The translations under genes were made by a program, and so were the position numbers. A stretch of DNA of 64,000 nucleotides, from contig JAEWBT010000058.1 in the NCBI GenBank assembly GCA_023391015.1, positions 15,911 to 79,910 on the forward strand, in the 5' to 3' direction. This DNA is from Bacteroidota bacterium (GTDB lineage: Bacteria > Bacteroidota > Bacteroidia > Chitinophagales > Chitinophagaceae). Below, piece by piece: positions 8,001 to 17,100 of this stretch (position 1 is the stretch's first letter; every line of letters starts with the position of its first letter). The notes beneath the pieces were generated by a model that saw only the letters and a program-made list of their open reading frames with translations, was not told the DNA's origin and did no database searches.

Positions 8001-8248
8001 TACAGATAAAATCGTGACTGTTGCCTCATCCACACGGTACACCAACCGATGCTCCTTATTAAGGCGCCGCGACCAATAACCGGAGAGGCTGTGTTTAAGC
8101 TGCTCTGGCTTTCCGGTTCCGGAAAAAGGGGTTTCTGCAATTTCTTTGATAAGACTGGAAATCTTTTGGATAATCTGCTTATTTCCAGTGCGTTTGAGCG
8201 CTTCGACTCCTTTGAGGCCGCTGCGCTGAATGTTACTTGAAACATCAT
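7980..8248 (-). pseudogene. YoeB/Txe-type mRNA interferase toxin, frameshifted
   Basis: The C-terminal two thirds read as a good YoeB toxin: LKRTGNKQIIQKISSL, GTGKPEQLKHSLSGYWSRR, NKEHRLVYRV and a terminal KGHYEP, keeping the Glu, Arg and His-Tyr residues used for ribosome-dependent mRNA cleavage. In that frame, however, the N-terminus is antisense to the family. The expected first strand (MMFQVTFSAAASK) lies in another frame, starting at the ATG at 8248, which overlaps the antitoxin stop as ATGA, the usual toxin-antitoxin coupling. The span 8248-7980 is 269 nt, one short of a codon multiple. A single missing base near 8205-8210 explains everything and would restore an 89-residue toxin. An alternative 99-residue frame from an ATG at 8279, inside the antitoxin gene, could still make the C-terminal part. 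Confidence 0.75.
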
Positions 8249-8481
8249 TTCTCAAGTCCAAGAAATGTATCCAATTCACTCAAAGGAACCGTAATCCCTT
8301 TCCCTTCATCTACTTCCCGCTGTGCTTCCAGAATCTTCTCCACAAACTCCGGGTTGTAAGGGCTTTCCTCGCCTTTCGCCTTTCGTGGGGTTTTGGTAAA
8401 GGGAATCTCAAACGCTTCTAAGAATTTTTTCAGCGCGGCAGCCTTCTTGGTGTCTTCAAGATTGATGGTGAAAGTGGTCAT
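8245..8481 (-). CDS. antitoxin-like small protein (DUF2683 type)
   Basis: A 78-residue acidic protein. The N-terminal half (MTTFTINLEDTKKAAALKKFLEAFEIPF) is a short strand and helix resembling the DUF2683 proteins that accompany YoeB/RelE toxins in Bacteroidota. The C-terminal half (SPYNPEFVEKILEAQREVDEGKGITV) looks like the extended, toxin-neutralising segment of such antitoxins. Its stop codon overlaps the original toxin start as ATGA. With the toxin apparently frameshifted, this gene may be an orphan antitoxin. A strong hairpin (8546-8581) separates it from gapA upstream. Confidence 0.7.
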   Translation of the reverse strand: MTTFTINLEDTKKAAALKKFLEAFEIPFTKTPRKAKGEESPYNPEFVEKILEAQREVDEGKGITVPLSELDTFLGLEK

Positions 8482-8545
8482 GAGTGTTTTCTATTTTGGT
8501 TAAAGTTCCGGAAAAAAACAATTATTTCCGGAAATCCACCCACAA

Positions 8546-8581
8546 AAAAGCGGCCTGTTTCCAGAGAAACAGGCCGCTTTT
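8546..8581. terminator. gapA terminator hairpin
   Basis: AAAAGCGGCCTGTTTC, loop CAGA, GAAACAGGCCGCTTTT: a perfect 16-bp stem 19 bp beyond the gapA stop codon, symmetrical enough to work in both directions. Confidence 0.85.
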
Positions 8582-8599
8582 AATTAAGAGAGAGACAAA

Positions 8600-9613
8600 T
8601 TATTTGTTCATCAGCTTCGCGAAGTAATCTACTGTGCGCACCAGTTGGCTTACGTAGCTCATCTCGTTGTCGTACCAGCTTACGGTTTTCACCAGTTGGG
8701 CGTCGCCCACGGTAATCACTTTTGTTTGCGTGGCGTCAAACAGGGAGCCGTAAGACGTGCCGATGATGTCGGAGGAAACGATTTCGTCTTCGTTGTAGCC
8801 AAACGATTCGTTGGCGGCTGCCTTCATCGCGGCGTTGATTTCTTCGGCAGATGTTTTCTTGCCCAGAATCACGTTCAGTTCGGTCAGCGAGCCGGTAACG
8901 GTCGGTACGCGCTGCGCGCCGCCATCGAGCTTGCCTTTCAGGTCGGGGAGCACCAGGCCGATAGCCTTGGCCGCGCCGGTAGAGTTCGGAACAATGTTTT
9001 CGGCAGCAGCACGGGCACGGCGCAGGTCGCCTTTCGGGTGTGGCGCGTCGAGGGTGTTCTGGTCGTTGGTGTAAGCGTGCACCGTGGTCATCAGACCGGT
9101 CTTGATTTCATAGTTGTCGTGCAGCACTTTCGCCATTGGAGCCAGGCAGTTGGTGGTGCAGGACGCGCAGGAAATCACTTTTTCGGAGCCGTCAAGGATG
9201 TCGTGGTTAACGTTGAAAACAACGGTTTTCAGGTCGCCGGTAGCAGGAGCGGAGATCACCACGCGCTTGGCACCGGCAGTGAGGTGGGCCTGGGCTTTTT
9301 CGGCATCGGTGAAGAAGCCGGTGCATTCCAGTACGACGTCCACATCGTGGTTGCCCCACGGAATTTGTGCAGGGTCTTTTTCGGCGTAGATTTTAATTTC
9401 CTTGCCATTGACGGAGATATTATCGTCGCCGGAAGTTACCTCTTCGTTGAAGCGGCCCTGCGCGGTGTCATACTTCAGCAGGTGGGCGAGAACATTCGGT
9501 TTGGTGAGGTCGTTGATGGCAACAACTTCAATGCCTTCGAGGTTGGAGATTTTCCGGAAAGCGAGGCGGCCGATGCGGCCAAACCCGTTGATGGCAACTT
9601 TTACAGTGCTCAT
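8600..9613 (-). CDS. gapA: glyceraldehyde-3-phosphate dehydrogenase, type I
   Basis: A 337-residue phosphorylating GAPDH. It starts with the NAD-binding Rossmann motif INGFGRIGR (residues about 8-16). The catalytic Cys is in SCASCTTNCLAP (about residue 155), the partner His in the TVHAYTNDQ region, and the C-terminal WYDNEMSYVSQLV is typical. It oxidises glyceraldehyde-3-phosphate to 1,3-bisphosphoglycerate in glycolysis and runs the reverse reaction in gluconeogenesis. The gene is monocistronic, with a good promoter at 9655-9683 and a terminator at 8546-8581. Confidence 0.98.
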   Translation of the reverse strand: MSTVKVAINGFGRIGRLAFRKISNLEGIEVVAINDLTKPNVLAHLLKYDTAQGRFNEEVTSGDDNISVNGKEIKIYAEKDPAQIPWGNHDVDVVLECTGFFTDAEKAQAHLTAGAKRVVISAPATGDLKTVVFNVNHDILDGSEKVISCASCTTNCLAPMAKVLHDNYEIKTGLMTTVHAYTNDQNTLDAPHPKGDLRRARAAAENIVPNSTGAAKAIGLVLPDLKGKLDGGAQRVPTVTGSLTELNVILGKKTSAEEINAAMKAAANESFGYNEDEIVSSDIIGTSYGSLFDATQTKVITVGDAQLVKTVSWYDNEMSYVSQLVRTVDYFAKLMNK

Positions 9614-9654
9614 GAAGCGACGCAGAGGTTTTAAAAAAGGGTGATTTGAGGCCG

Positions 9655-9683
9655 CGAAGGTACGGGTTTAAAACGATGTCCAA
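9655..9683 (-). promoter_or_regulatory. gapA promoter
   Basis: On the minus strand TTG (9683-9681), 18 bp, then TACCTTCG (9662-9655), one mismatch to the TAnnTTTG -7 element. Transcription would start near 9648, giving a leader of about 35 nt with no Shine-Dalgarno sequence. Confidence 0.6.
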
Positions 9684-9910
9684 TCGGATATGGGTTTAAA
9701 CGCAGGTTTCTTTTGGGGAAAGTGATGCAACTGTTGGCTTTCCCATCGCTCAACGATTTTTTTAACCTGAATTCTCCCTGTATTTGGTAATAGAAAGACC
9801 AGGTCGCATCCGCAATACACATATTTTAAAGAATTTGCGTTTAAGCCTTGACCATTTTTAATTTCGTTTCTTTGCCCTGCTTTTCAATCCAAAAGCCACA
9901 GTATAAAACT

Positions 9911-10981
9911 ATGACCAGCGAAATGACACTTGACCTGAAGGTGGACAAGGTGGCTCAAAGCCGCATCGCGGAATTTGACCCGGCCAACGTTCAGTTTGGC
10001 AAGCAGTACGCCGACCACATGCTCGTTTGCGATTATGCCAACGGCCAATGGGGACAGCCGCGCATCCAACCTTACGGTAATCTGACCATGAGTCCGGCCA
10101 CGACGATGCTGCACTACGGCCAGTCTATTTTTGAAGGCATCAAAGCCTACCGCCAGGAAGACGGCGAGATTGTGATTTTCCGGCCCGAAAAAAACTGGGC
10201 CCGTTTCAACCGCAGCGCCGTTCGCATGGCGATGCCTGAAGTGCCCGAAGATATTTTTCTGGAAGGGTTGCGCCAGCTCATCAAGCTGGACGAACAGTGG
10301 GTTCCCACCGCACCGGGTACGTCGCTGTATCTGCGTCCCTTTATGATTGCGACGGACGCCTTTATCGGCGTGAAGCCAGCGGAGCAGTTTTCTTTTATGA
10401 TTATTACTTCGCCGGCAGGTCCGTATTACTCCAAGCCGGTTTCGATTTACGTACAGGAGGAATACGTGCGTGCGTTTCCGGGCGGCACCGGCTATGCCAA
10501 ATGTGCCGGAAACTACGGCGCGTGCATGGCCCCAACCGTGAAGGCCCGCTCGCTGGGCTACGACCAGATTTTGTGGACCGACGGTTTTGAGCACAAATAC
10601 GTGCAGGAAATCGGTACCATGAACGTGTGGTTTGTGATTGGCGATAAAGTGGTAACGCCCGCGCTGGAAGGCACCATCCTGGAAGGCGTCACCCGCGACA
10701 GTGTGATGACGTTGCTGCGCGAAGCTGGCTACGACGTAGAAGAGCGCCCGATTTCCATCGACGAGCTGATTGAAGCCCACCAAAACGGTCAGTTGAAAGA
10801 AGCTTTCGGCACCGGAACGGCTGCCTCGATTGCCCCGATTGCCGAATTGACCATCCACGACGAGCACATGAAGCTGCCGCCGGTAGCAGACTGGAAAGTT
10901 GCCAATTGGGTAAAGCAAGAAATGGACAACATCCGCTACGGCCGCGTGCCGGATACCCACGGCTGGATTTACAAGGTGTAG
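9911..10981 (+). CDS. ilvE: branched-chain amino acid aminotransferase
   Basis: A fold-type IV PLP aminotransferase of 356 residues, the BCAT group that interconverts Leu, Ile and Val with their 2-oxo acids using glutamate/2-oxoglutarate. The PLP lysine is K197 in GYAKCAGNYGACM. Other BCAT hallmarks are the early LHYGQSIFEGIKAYR, the arginine-containing FRPEKNWARFNRSA, LEGVTRDSV and FGTGTAASI. The ATG at 9911 (MTSEMTLDLKV) matches the usual family start; an in-frame upstream start at 9848 overlaps probable promoter sequence. It faces yitT convergently, with a strong terminator between. Confidence 0.96.
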   Translation: MTSEMTLDLKVDKVAQSRIAEFDPANVQFGKQYADHMLVCDYANGQWGQPRIQPYGNLTMSPATTMLHYGQSIFEGIKAYRQEDGEIVIFRPEKNWARFNRSAVRMAMPEVPEDIFLEGLRQLIKLDEQWVPTAPGTSLYLRPFMIATDAFIGVKPAEQFSFMIITSPAGPYYSKPVSIYVQEEYVRAFPGGTGYAKCAGNYGACMAPTVKARSLGYDQILWTDGFEHKYVQEIGTMNVWFVIGDKVVTPALEGTILEGVTRDSVMTLLREAGYDVEERPISIDELIEAHQNGQLKEAFGTGTAASIAPIAELTIHDEHMKLPPVADWKVANWVKQEMDNIRYGRVPDTHGWIYKV

Positions 10982-11059
10982 GTTTCAAAGCACGAAAGAC
11001 AGATTCCAGAAGCCAAAAATGCCGGAATTTTCCGGAAAAAGGAACCTGTATTATGCATC

Positions 11060-11096
11060 AAGAAAGCGCAACCGTTTAAAACGGTTGCGCTTTCTT
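11060..11096. terminator. bidirectional terminator ilvE/yitT
   Basis: AAGAAAGCGCAACCGTTT and its exact complement with one central base, flanked by A and T runs, in the 217-bp convergent gap. The remaining gap sequence carries two TTCCGGAA palindromes. Confidence 0.9.
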
Positions 11097-11198
11097 GTAT
11101 TTAAAATAGTAACTGCGTATAAGGGCCGGAAGGATACTTTGGCTTTCCGGAAATAAAGCCCGGAAAAAGAGTTTTAATATCCTTCCCGAGCGATTGGG

Positions 11199-12068
11199 TT
11201 AGTGCAGGGGGCGCTGCTTAATCATGCCGCCTTTGGTGTCGTTAATGGTGTGCTGAGTGACGAAAGCCAGTTCATCAACCTCATACACCGCATTGATCAC
11301 CCGTTGCACTTCCAATCGCGTTACTACTGAAACCAATATCAGCCCGTCGGCATTTACCTGCCCGCGTTTGCCGTGTCCGCCACCGCCTTTATAAACCGTT
11401 ACCGCCCGGCCCATTTCATCCACCAAAATATGCTTGATTTCTTCTGCTTTGCCGGATACAATTGTGACCGAAACATATTCCTCAATACCAGCAATGAGAA
11501 AATCAGCGGTTTTGGAAGCCGCCAGATACGTGAGCATCGAATACATCGCTGTTTCCAGATTAAACAAAAACGCCGACGTACTAAAGAGAATAAAATTAAA
11601 AATAGTAATAACATCGCCAACGGAAAACATGGTACGGCGGGAGATGGCAACGGCCATTACCTCGGTGCCATCGATGACACCCCCCCCTCGGATGCTCAAC
11701 CCAATGCCGGCGCCTAAGAAGAAACCGCCAAAAACGGCGATCAACAATTTGTCGTCGGTAATATTGGGTATCTCTACGCTGTGAATCGCAATAACCAACG
11801 CAGTAATGGAGAGGGCAGCTTTAATAGCGAACTCCTTGGATATTTGCTTTGCACCAATGAGTATAAACGGCAGGTTAAGTACAAATAATAATATGGATAT
11901 ATTCCAGCCGGTAATCCGTTCAATAACCAGCGAAGTGCCCGTTACGCCCCCATCGAGGTAGGAGTTTGGCAGCAAAAAACCCTTCAACCCAACAGTGGCT
12001 GCCATCACGCCGGCGGCGAGTAATATAGATTCTTTTACAAGAGAGAAAACAGTTTTTTTATGCGGCAT
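11199..12068 (-). CDS. YitT family membrane protein (DUF161 + DUF2179)
   Basis: A 289-residue protein with five or six hydrophobic segments in the first about 190 residues (GVMAATVGLKGFLLPN, GGVTGTSLVIE, GAGIGLSIRGGGVIDGTEV), typical of the YitT transporter-like domain. A soluble C-terminal DUF2179 domain follows, with ISGKAEEIKHILVDEMGRAVTVYKGGGG and VVTRLEVQRVINAVYEVDELAF, which resembles a PII-like/ACT ligand-binding fold. The function of the family is not settled; transport or efflux is assumed. The gene is monocistronic and convergent with ilvE. Confidence 0.85.
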   Translation of the reverse strand: MPHKKTVFSLVKESILLAAGVMAATVGLKGFLLPNSYLDGGVTGTSLVIERITGWNISILLFVLNLPFILIGAKQISKEFAIKAALSITALVIAIHSVEIPNITDDKLLIAVFGGFFLGAGIGLSIRGGGVIDGTEVMAVAISRRTMFSVGDVITIFNFILFSTSAFLFNLETAMYSMLTYLAASKTADFLIAGIEEYVSVTIVSGKAEEIKHILVDEMGRAVTVYKGGGGHGKRGQVNADGLILVSVVTRLEVQRVINAVYEVDELAFVTQHTINDTKGGMIKQRPLH

Positions 12069-12193
12069 TAGCAGTCAACAGTCAGGGGGTATGGAAACGA
12101 TAAGGAAGGCTGTAAATATCGGGTATTTAGGAGGAATGGCCTATCACCGGATTCCCGGAAAATAAAACATTTCAGAATAAAATAAGAGACTCG

Positions 12194-12201
12194 TATCTTT
12201 G
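12194..12201 (+). promoter_or_regulatory. rpsA -7 element TATCTTTG
   Basis: An exact TAnnTTTG match. With the usual spacing, transcription would start near 12208, giving a leader of about 30 nt that contains the Shine-Dalgarno sequence. A TTC rather than TTG lies 20 bp upstream. Confidence 0.55.
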
Positions 12202-12220
12202 CCGCCCAAAATCCCATTCA

Positions 12221-12230
12221 AAAAGGAGGA
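12221..12230 (+). promoter_or_regulatory. strong Shine-Dalgarno sequence of rpsA
   Basis: AAAAGGAGGA lies 8-9 nt before the TTG start of rpsA and decides that start. Such sequences are rare in Bacteroidota, and I saw no comparable one before other genes of this window. Confidence 0.8.
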
Positions 12231-12238
12231 ACCATCAT

Positions 12239-14071
12239 TTGGAAGAACAACAAACCATCCAAAACCAGTCCCAAGCTACGGCTTCTGCCCACGACGATTT
12301 CGATTGGAGCGTCGATAAGCGCAACGTAGCCGCTTATTCCAATGATAAGCGCCAGGAGCTCGATCAAATGTATCAGAGCACCTTCAAAACCGTGGACGAT
12401 GCCGAGCTGCTGCAAGGTACCGTTGTCGGTAAAACCAAAACCGATGTAATTGTAAACATTGGTTTTAAAAGCGACGGCCTCATCTCGCTCAACGAATTCC
12501 GCGACATGCCGGAAGTGAAAATCGGCGACGAGATCGAAGTGATGGTCGTTGAGAAAGAAGACCGTAACGGTCATCTGCACCTTAGCCGCCGTGCCGCCCG
12601 CGCCGCCCGCGCCTGGCAGCGCATCGTGGACTTCTACAAAACCGGCGAAATCGTTACCGGTACCATTACTTCTAAAACGAAGGGTGGCCTGATTGTAGAT
12701 GTAAACGGCCTGGAAACCTTCCTGCCCGGCTCGCAAATTGACGTAAAACCGGTTACGGATTACGATCAGTATGTAGGCAAGACCATGGATTTTAAAGTGG
12801 TAAAAATCAACGAGCAAATCCGCAACGCCGTTGTTTCCCACAAAGCCCTTATCGAGTCTGACCTCGAAGCACAGCGCTCCGTTATCATCGGCCAGCTGGA
12901 AAAAGGTCAGGTACTGGAAGGAACTGTTAAGAATGTTACCGACTTCGGCGCCTTTATCGACCTGGGCGGCGTAGATGGTCTCCTTTATATTACCGACATC
13001 AGCTGGGGCCGCGTGCAGCACCCGAGCGAAGTGCTCACCAACGGCCAGAAACTGAACGTGGTGGTGCTCGACTTCGACGACGAGAAGAAGCGTATTTCGC
13101 TCGGTCTGAAGCAACTGACACCGCATCCGTGGGACAACCTCGATGCCGACATTCAGGAAGGCTCTACCGTTCGCGGCAAAGTGGTGAACATCGAAGACTA
13201 CGGTGCTTTCCTCGAAATCACACCGGGCGTAGAAGGCCTTGTGCACGTTTCGGAAATCACCTGGAGCTCGCAGCCGGTGAATGCCAAAGAATACTTTAAA
13301 GTAGGCGAAGAATACGACGCGAAAATCGTAACCCTCGACCGCGACGAGCGCAAGATGAGCCTGTCTATCAAGCAACTCACCGAAGATCCGTGGGAAGTGA
13401 TTGAAGACACTTACGGCGTGGACACCCGCCATAAAGGCACGGTGAAAAACCTCACTCCGTACGGCGTATTCGTAGAGCTTGACAAAGGCATTGGCGGCAT
13501 GATTCACATCTCCGACCTGTCCTGGACCAAGCGCTTCAACCATCCAAGCGAATTCACCAAAGCCGGCGACGAAATCGACGTGATGGTACTTTCTGTGGAC
13601 AAAGACGCCCGCAAGCTCAGCCTTGGCCACAAGCAAACCGAAGACGATCCGTGGAACACCTTTGAAACCATCTTCCCAATCGGTTCTACGCACGAAGGCA
13701 CTGTGATCCGCAAGGATGACAAAGGCGCTACCGTGCAGTTGCAATACGGTTTGGAAGCGTTTGCCCCGGCCCGCCACCTCCGCAAGGAAGACGGCAGCAC
13801 CGTAGGTATGGAAGAAACGGCGCAGTTTGTAGTCATCGAATTTGACCGCAACGACAAGCGCATCGTGGTTTCGCACAGCCGCATCTGGGAGCAGGAAAAA
13901 GCCGAAGAGCGCGAAGCTGTGAAGAAAGAAGCGCGTGCCGCTTCTGAAGAAACCAAGAAAACAGTGAAAAACATTCAGCAGAAAGTAGAAAAGCCAACCC
14001 TCGGCGACCTCGGTGCCCTGGCTGCGCTGAAAGACAAGCTGAAAAAAGCAGAAGACGAAGCGGGTCAGTAA
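12239..14071 (+). CDS. rpsA: 30S ribosomal protein S1
   Basis: A 610-residue S1 protein that holds mRNA on the 30S subunit. About six S1/OB-type RNA-binding repeats are visible, each ending like KRISLGLKQL, KMSLSIKQL or KLSLGHKQ. The later repeats begin GxVxxxxxYGAFLEI or GTVKNLTPYGVFVEL. The N-terminal HDDFDWSVDKRNV is conserved in Bacteroidota S1 and requires the TTG start at 12239, since the next ATG (about 12368) would remove it. The C-terminal tail is Lys/Glu/Ala-rich. The TTG start with a canonical Shine-Dalgarno sequence suggests translational autoregulation, as known for S1 in other bacteria. No TTCCGGAA site occurs inside this gene. Confidence 0.97.
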   Translation: MEEQQTIQNQSQATASAHDDFDWSVDKRNVAAYSNDKRQELDQMYQSTFKTVDDAELLQGTVVGKTKTDVIVNIGFKSDGLISLNEFRDMPEVKIGDEIEVMVVEKEDRNGHLHLSRRAARAARAWQRIVDFYKTGEIVTGTITSKTKGGLIVDVNGLETFLPGSQIDVKPVTDYDQYVGKTMDFKVVKINEQIRNAVVSHKALIESDLEAQRSVIIGQLEKGQVLEGTVKNVTDFGAFIDLGGVDGLLYITDISWGRVQHPSEVLTNGQKLNVVVLDFDDEKKRISLGLKQLTPHPWDNLDADIQEGSTVRGKVVNIEDYGAFLEITPGVEGLVHVSEITWSSQPVNAKEYFKVGEEYDAKIVTLDRDERKMSLSIKQLTEDPWEVIEDTYGVDTRHKGTVKNLTPYGVFVELDKGIGGMIHISDLSWTKRFNHPSEFTKAGDEIDVMVLSVDKDARKLSLGHKQTEDDPWNTFETIFPIGSTHEGTVIRKDDKGATVQLQYGLEAFAPARHLRKEDGSTVGMEETAQFVVIEFDRNDKRIVVSHSRIWEQEKAEEREAVKKEARAASEETKKTVKNIQQKVEKPTLGDLGALAALKDKLKKAEDEAGQ

Positions 14072-14094
14072 AAGACCCTTTTATCTTCAAAAAC

Positions 14095-14128
14095 AAAAGC
14101 CGTCCGGAAACTTCCGGGCGGCTTTTTT
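14095..14128 (+). terminator. rpsA terminator
   Basis: AAAAGCCGTCCGGAA pairs with TTCCGGGCGGCTTTT and is followed by a T run, 24 bp after the rpsA stop. Confidence 0.85.
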
Positions 14129-14193
14129 CGTATGGATACATAGTCTGTTTCCTACCTTTAAAGTTCCGGCTGTCCTAAACCAGCTTTTCTTGT

Positions 14194-17100
14194 ATGAATA
14201 GAATTTTTACCTGTTTGCTGGCTCTGTTGATACTGACAGTCTGGACAGTTCCCGGAAATGCACAGAGCGGAGGCGAGAAAAGCGTTCTTCAACTGCGAAC
14301 TGGCATAGTAGTGTTGCAATCTTTTCCGGAATTTGTAGCGCTTCAAAAGGCTGTTTCAGCTGACAGTGGGTTGTGGCTGGTGCAGTGGGCTGAATCGGAA
14401 AATCGAGCCTGGCTGGAAGGCTTAAAAGAGGTTGCCGGTTTCCGGAAATGCGGTGTATTTTCCTCAAATATTAGCTTGCTTTATGGGGCGTCAGGTGCTT
14501 CTCTTAGCGCTTTGGCTGCAAAATTTCCGGTAAGCGCCGTCGCGCGATTGGAGGCCCACTTAAAAGCAGACCCCAACTGGCTTGCCGGGCTTTCCGGGAT
14601 GGTAAGTGCAACGGTTACATTTCCCCCAAATATCGCTCTGAATCGCGTTCAAACTGACCTGACGAAGCTGGGCGCGAAAAACATACAGCCGGATCTTATC
14701 CCAACGATGCTTCGGTTTGAGATACCTGCCGGGAACATTCCACAGGTACTTTCTTTGGCTTACGTAATCAGTGCCGGACCTGGTTCCGGGCGGGTGCCGC
14801 TTAATAACGATGAAAGAGGTTACTCGGGTGCTGCTGTCCTGAGCTTGTCTCCGGCGCAAAATCCTTTAGGGCTGGCGCTTTCCGGAAAAAATATTGTGGT
14901 TGGGGTGGGGGATAATTCTTCGCCGATGACCCACGTGGATCTGGAAGAAAAAACGATCAACTTCAACCCCGAAATTCCGGAAAATCACGGTACGCACGTG
15001 TCCGGGACGGTTGCATCAATGGGCATTATCGACCCGGCAGCGCGCGGGATGGCTCCCAAAGCAGCGTTGATTTCAGAAGTATATGAATTGATTCTGCAAA
15101 AAACACCGCAGTTCCGGCAGTCATATGGCATGACCATTACCAACAATTCCTATGCCTCGCAGGTAGGACAGTGTAACAACGTCGGGCTTTATGACGCTTA
15201 TTCCGAAGCCATTGATCAGTTGTGTCGCGAGGTTCCCGATGTGCTGCATGTGTTTGCCGCCGGCAACGATGGTGGCTTGCAGTGCCCGCCGTTTCCGGGT
15301 TTTGGAAATATTCCCGGCAGCTACCAGCCTGCCAAAAACAATCTGGTGGTTGGCAATGTGCAGAAAGACATGCAGGTTCGGTATACTTCTTCCAAAGGAC
15401 CCGTACGCGATGGCCGGATCAAACCGGAAATATGCGCATTCGGAACGTCGGTTTATTCCACTTTTACGTACAATACTTATGCGCAGAATACCGGAACGAG
15501 CATGGCTTCGCCTGCTATTGCCGGAGCGGCGGCCTTACTAACGGAGCGCTACAAACAACTTAAGGCCAACCAGTTGCCGCCGGCGGTCCTGCTCAAGGGC
15601 TTGCTCACCGGCTGCGCCGACGACCGTGGTAATCCCGGCCCGGATTATAAATATGGCTTCGGCATGTTTAACCTGACCCGATCCATTGCTGCGCTGGCCG
15701 ATGGCCGCTACGAAAGCCGGCAGGTGTCGCCCGCACAGCCTTCGTTTAATATTCCGATCGCAATTCCGGCCGGACTGGCGGAGGCCAAAATCCTGCTGGT
15801 TTGGGAAGATGTGGCCGCCTCACCGCTGGCTGCCAAAGCGCTTGTCAATGACCTGGACCTCACCATAACCGATCCCTCCGGCAATATCCTGAAGCCATTG
15901 GTGTTGAATCCAACGCAACCCGACGCAGCCGCTCAACCCGGAACCGACACGCTCAACAACATCGAGCAGGTAGTGATTCCCAATCCGGTTTCCGGAAATT
16001 ACAGCATTCGGGTGAGTGGAAATAGCCTTTCCGGGGCAGCACTGAACGTGGCCGTGGTGTATGATTTTGTGGAAAAAGGCATTCGCCTGTTGCAACCCGC
16101 CGCAGGCGTGCCGATAGCTGCCGGAAAACCTTTGAATATTTTCTGGGAATCGCCGGAGAGCAACGCGCCTTTTACATTGGAATACAGCGCCGATAATGGT
16201 GCTACCTGGGCTTCTATTGGAGTGGCGGCCGACTCACAACGCGCTTTTGTCTGGACGGTCCCTGCCCTCAATACCGCTGCCGCGCGGGTGCGCATCAGCC
16301 GGGGGGGCGATGTGACAGAAGCCGCTCCGCTGGTAATCAATCAGGTTCCGGTGGTAACGCGCAGCAGCAGCCAGTGTCCGGGATTTTTTAGCATCAATTG
16401 GACGACGAGTCCCAATGCTTCCGGCTACGAGATTTTGCAGAAAAAGGGGCCGGATATGGTAGTGATTGACACCGTTTCGGGCAATAATTATACGCTCGGC
16501 GGCTTGCCCTATAGCCAAACCCAGTACCTCGCAGTGCGGCCGCTGGTAAACGGACAGCGTGGTTATCGCAGTCTGGCAGTTTATCAAAGGCCCGACACCG
16601 CCAAAAACTGCGGCCTTTTGGGGGCTAACGATCTCGCGATTTCCGGAATTACCACTTCTAAAACCGGTCGCGTTTTAACCCAAAGTGCTTTTGCCAACAA
16701 TGAGCAGGTAGCGGTAGAAGTCCGCAACAACGGCCCGGTAGCGGCGGATTATAAGCTCAGCTATCGCTTTGGAACGGCAGCACGCCAGACCACTTCCCAA
16801 AAGGTCATCGCTGCCAACGCAACGGATACGTTTTTGCTGCCTGCCCAGGATCTGTCAGCAGTTGGAACTTACGACCTGGACGTAGCTGTAGTGAACGTCA
16901 GCGGCACCGATCCGATTTCCGGAAACGACTCTTTTAAGACAACACTTCGCCAACTGCCCAACGCGCCGCTGAACCTGGCCGCTGGCCACACAAGCGATTT
17001 TGAAGGCAGTCCACGAATTACTTTAATGCAGGATTCCGCCGGGCTGTTTGATAGCAGCCGCTGGGATTATGCCCGCTCCGACAGTGGCTACGCTCGGCTG

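Noticed and set aside
12218..13876. A 552-codon minus-strand open frame opposite rpsA
   Set aside because: It is the antisense shadow of the strongly coding rpsA frame; low-complexity His/Val/Phe-rich product without domains.
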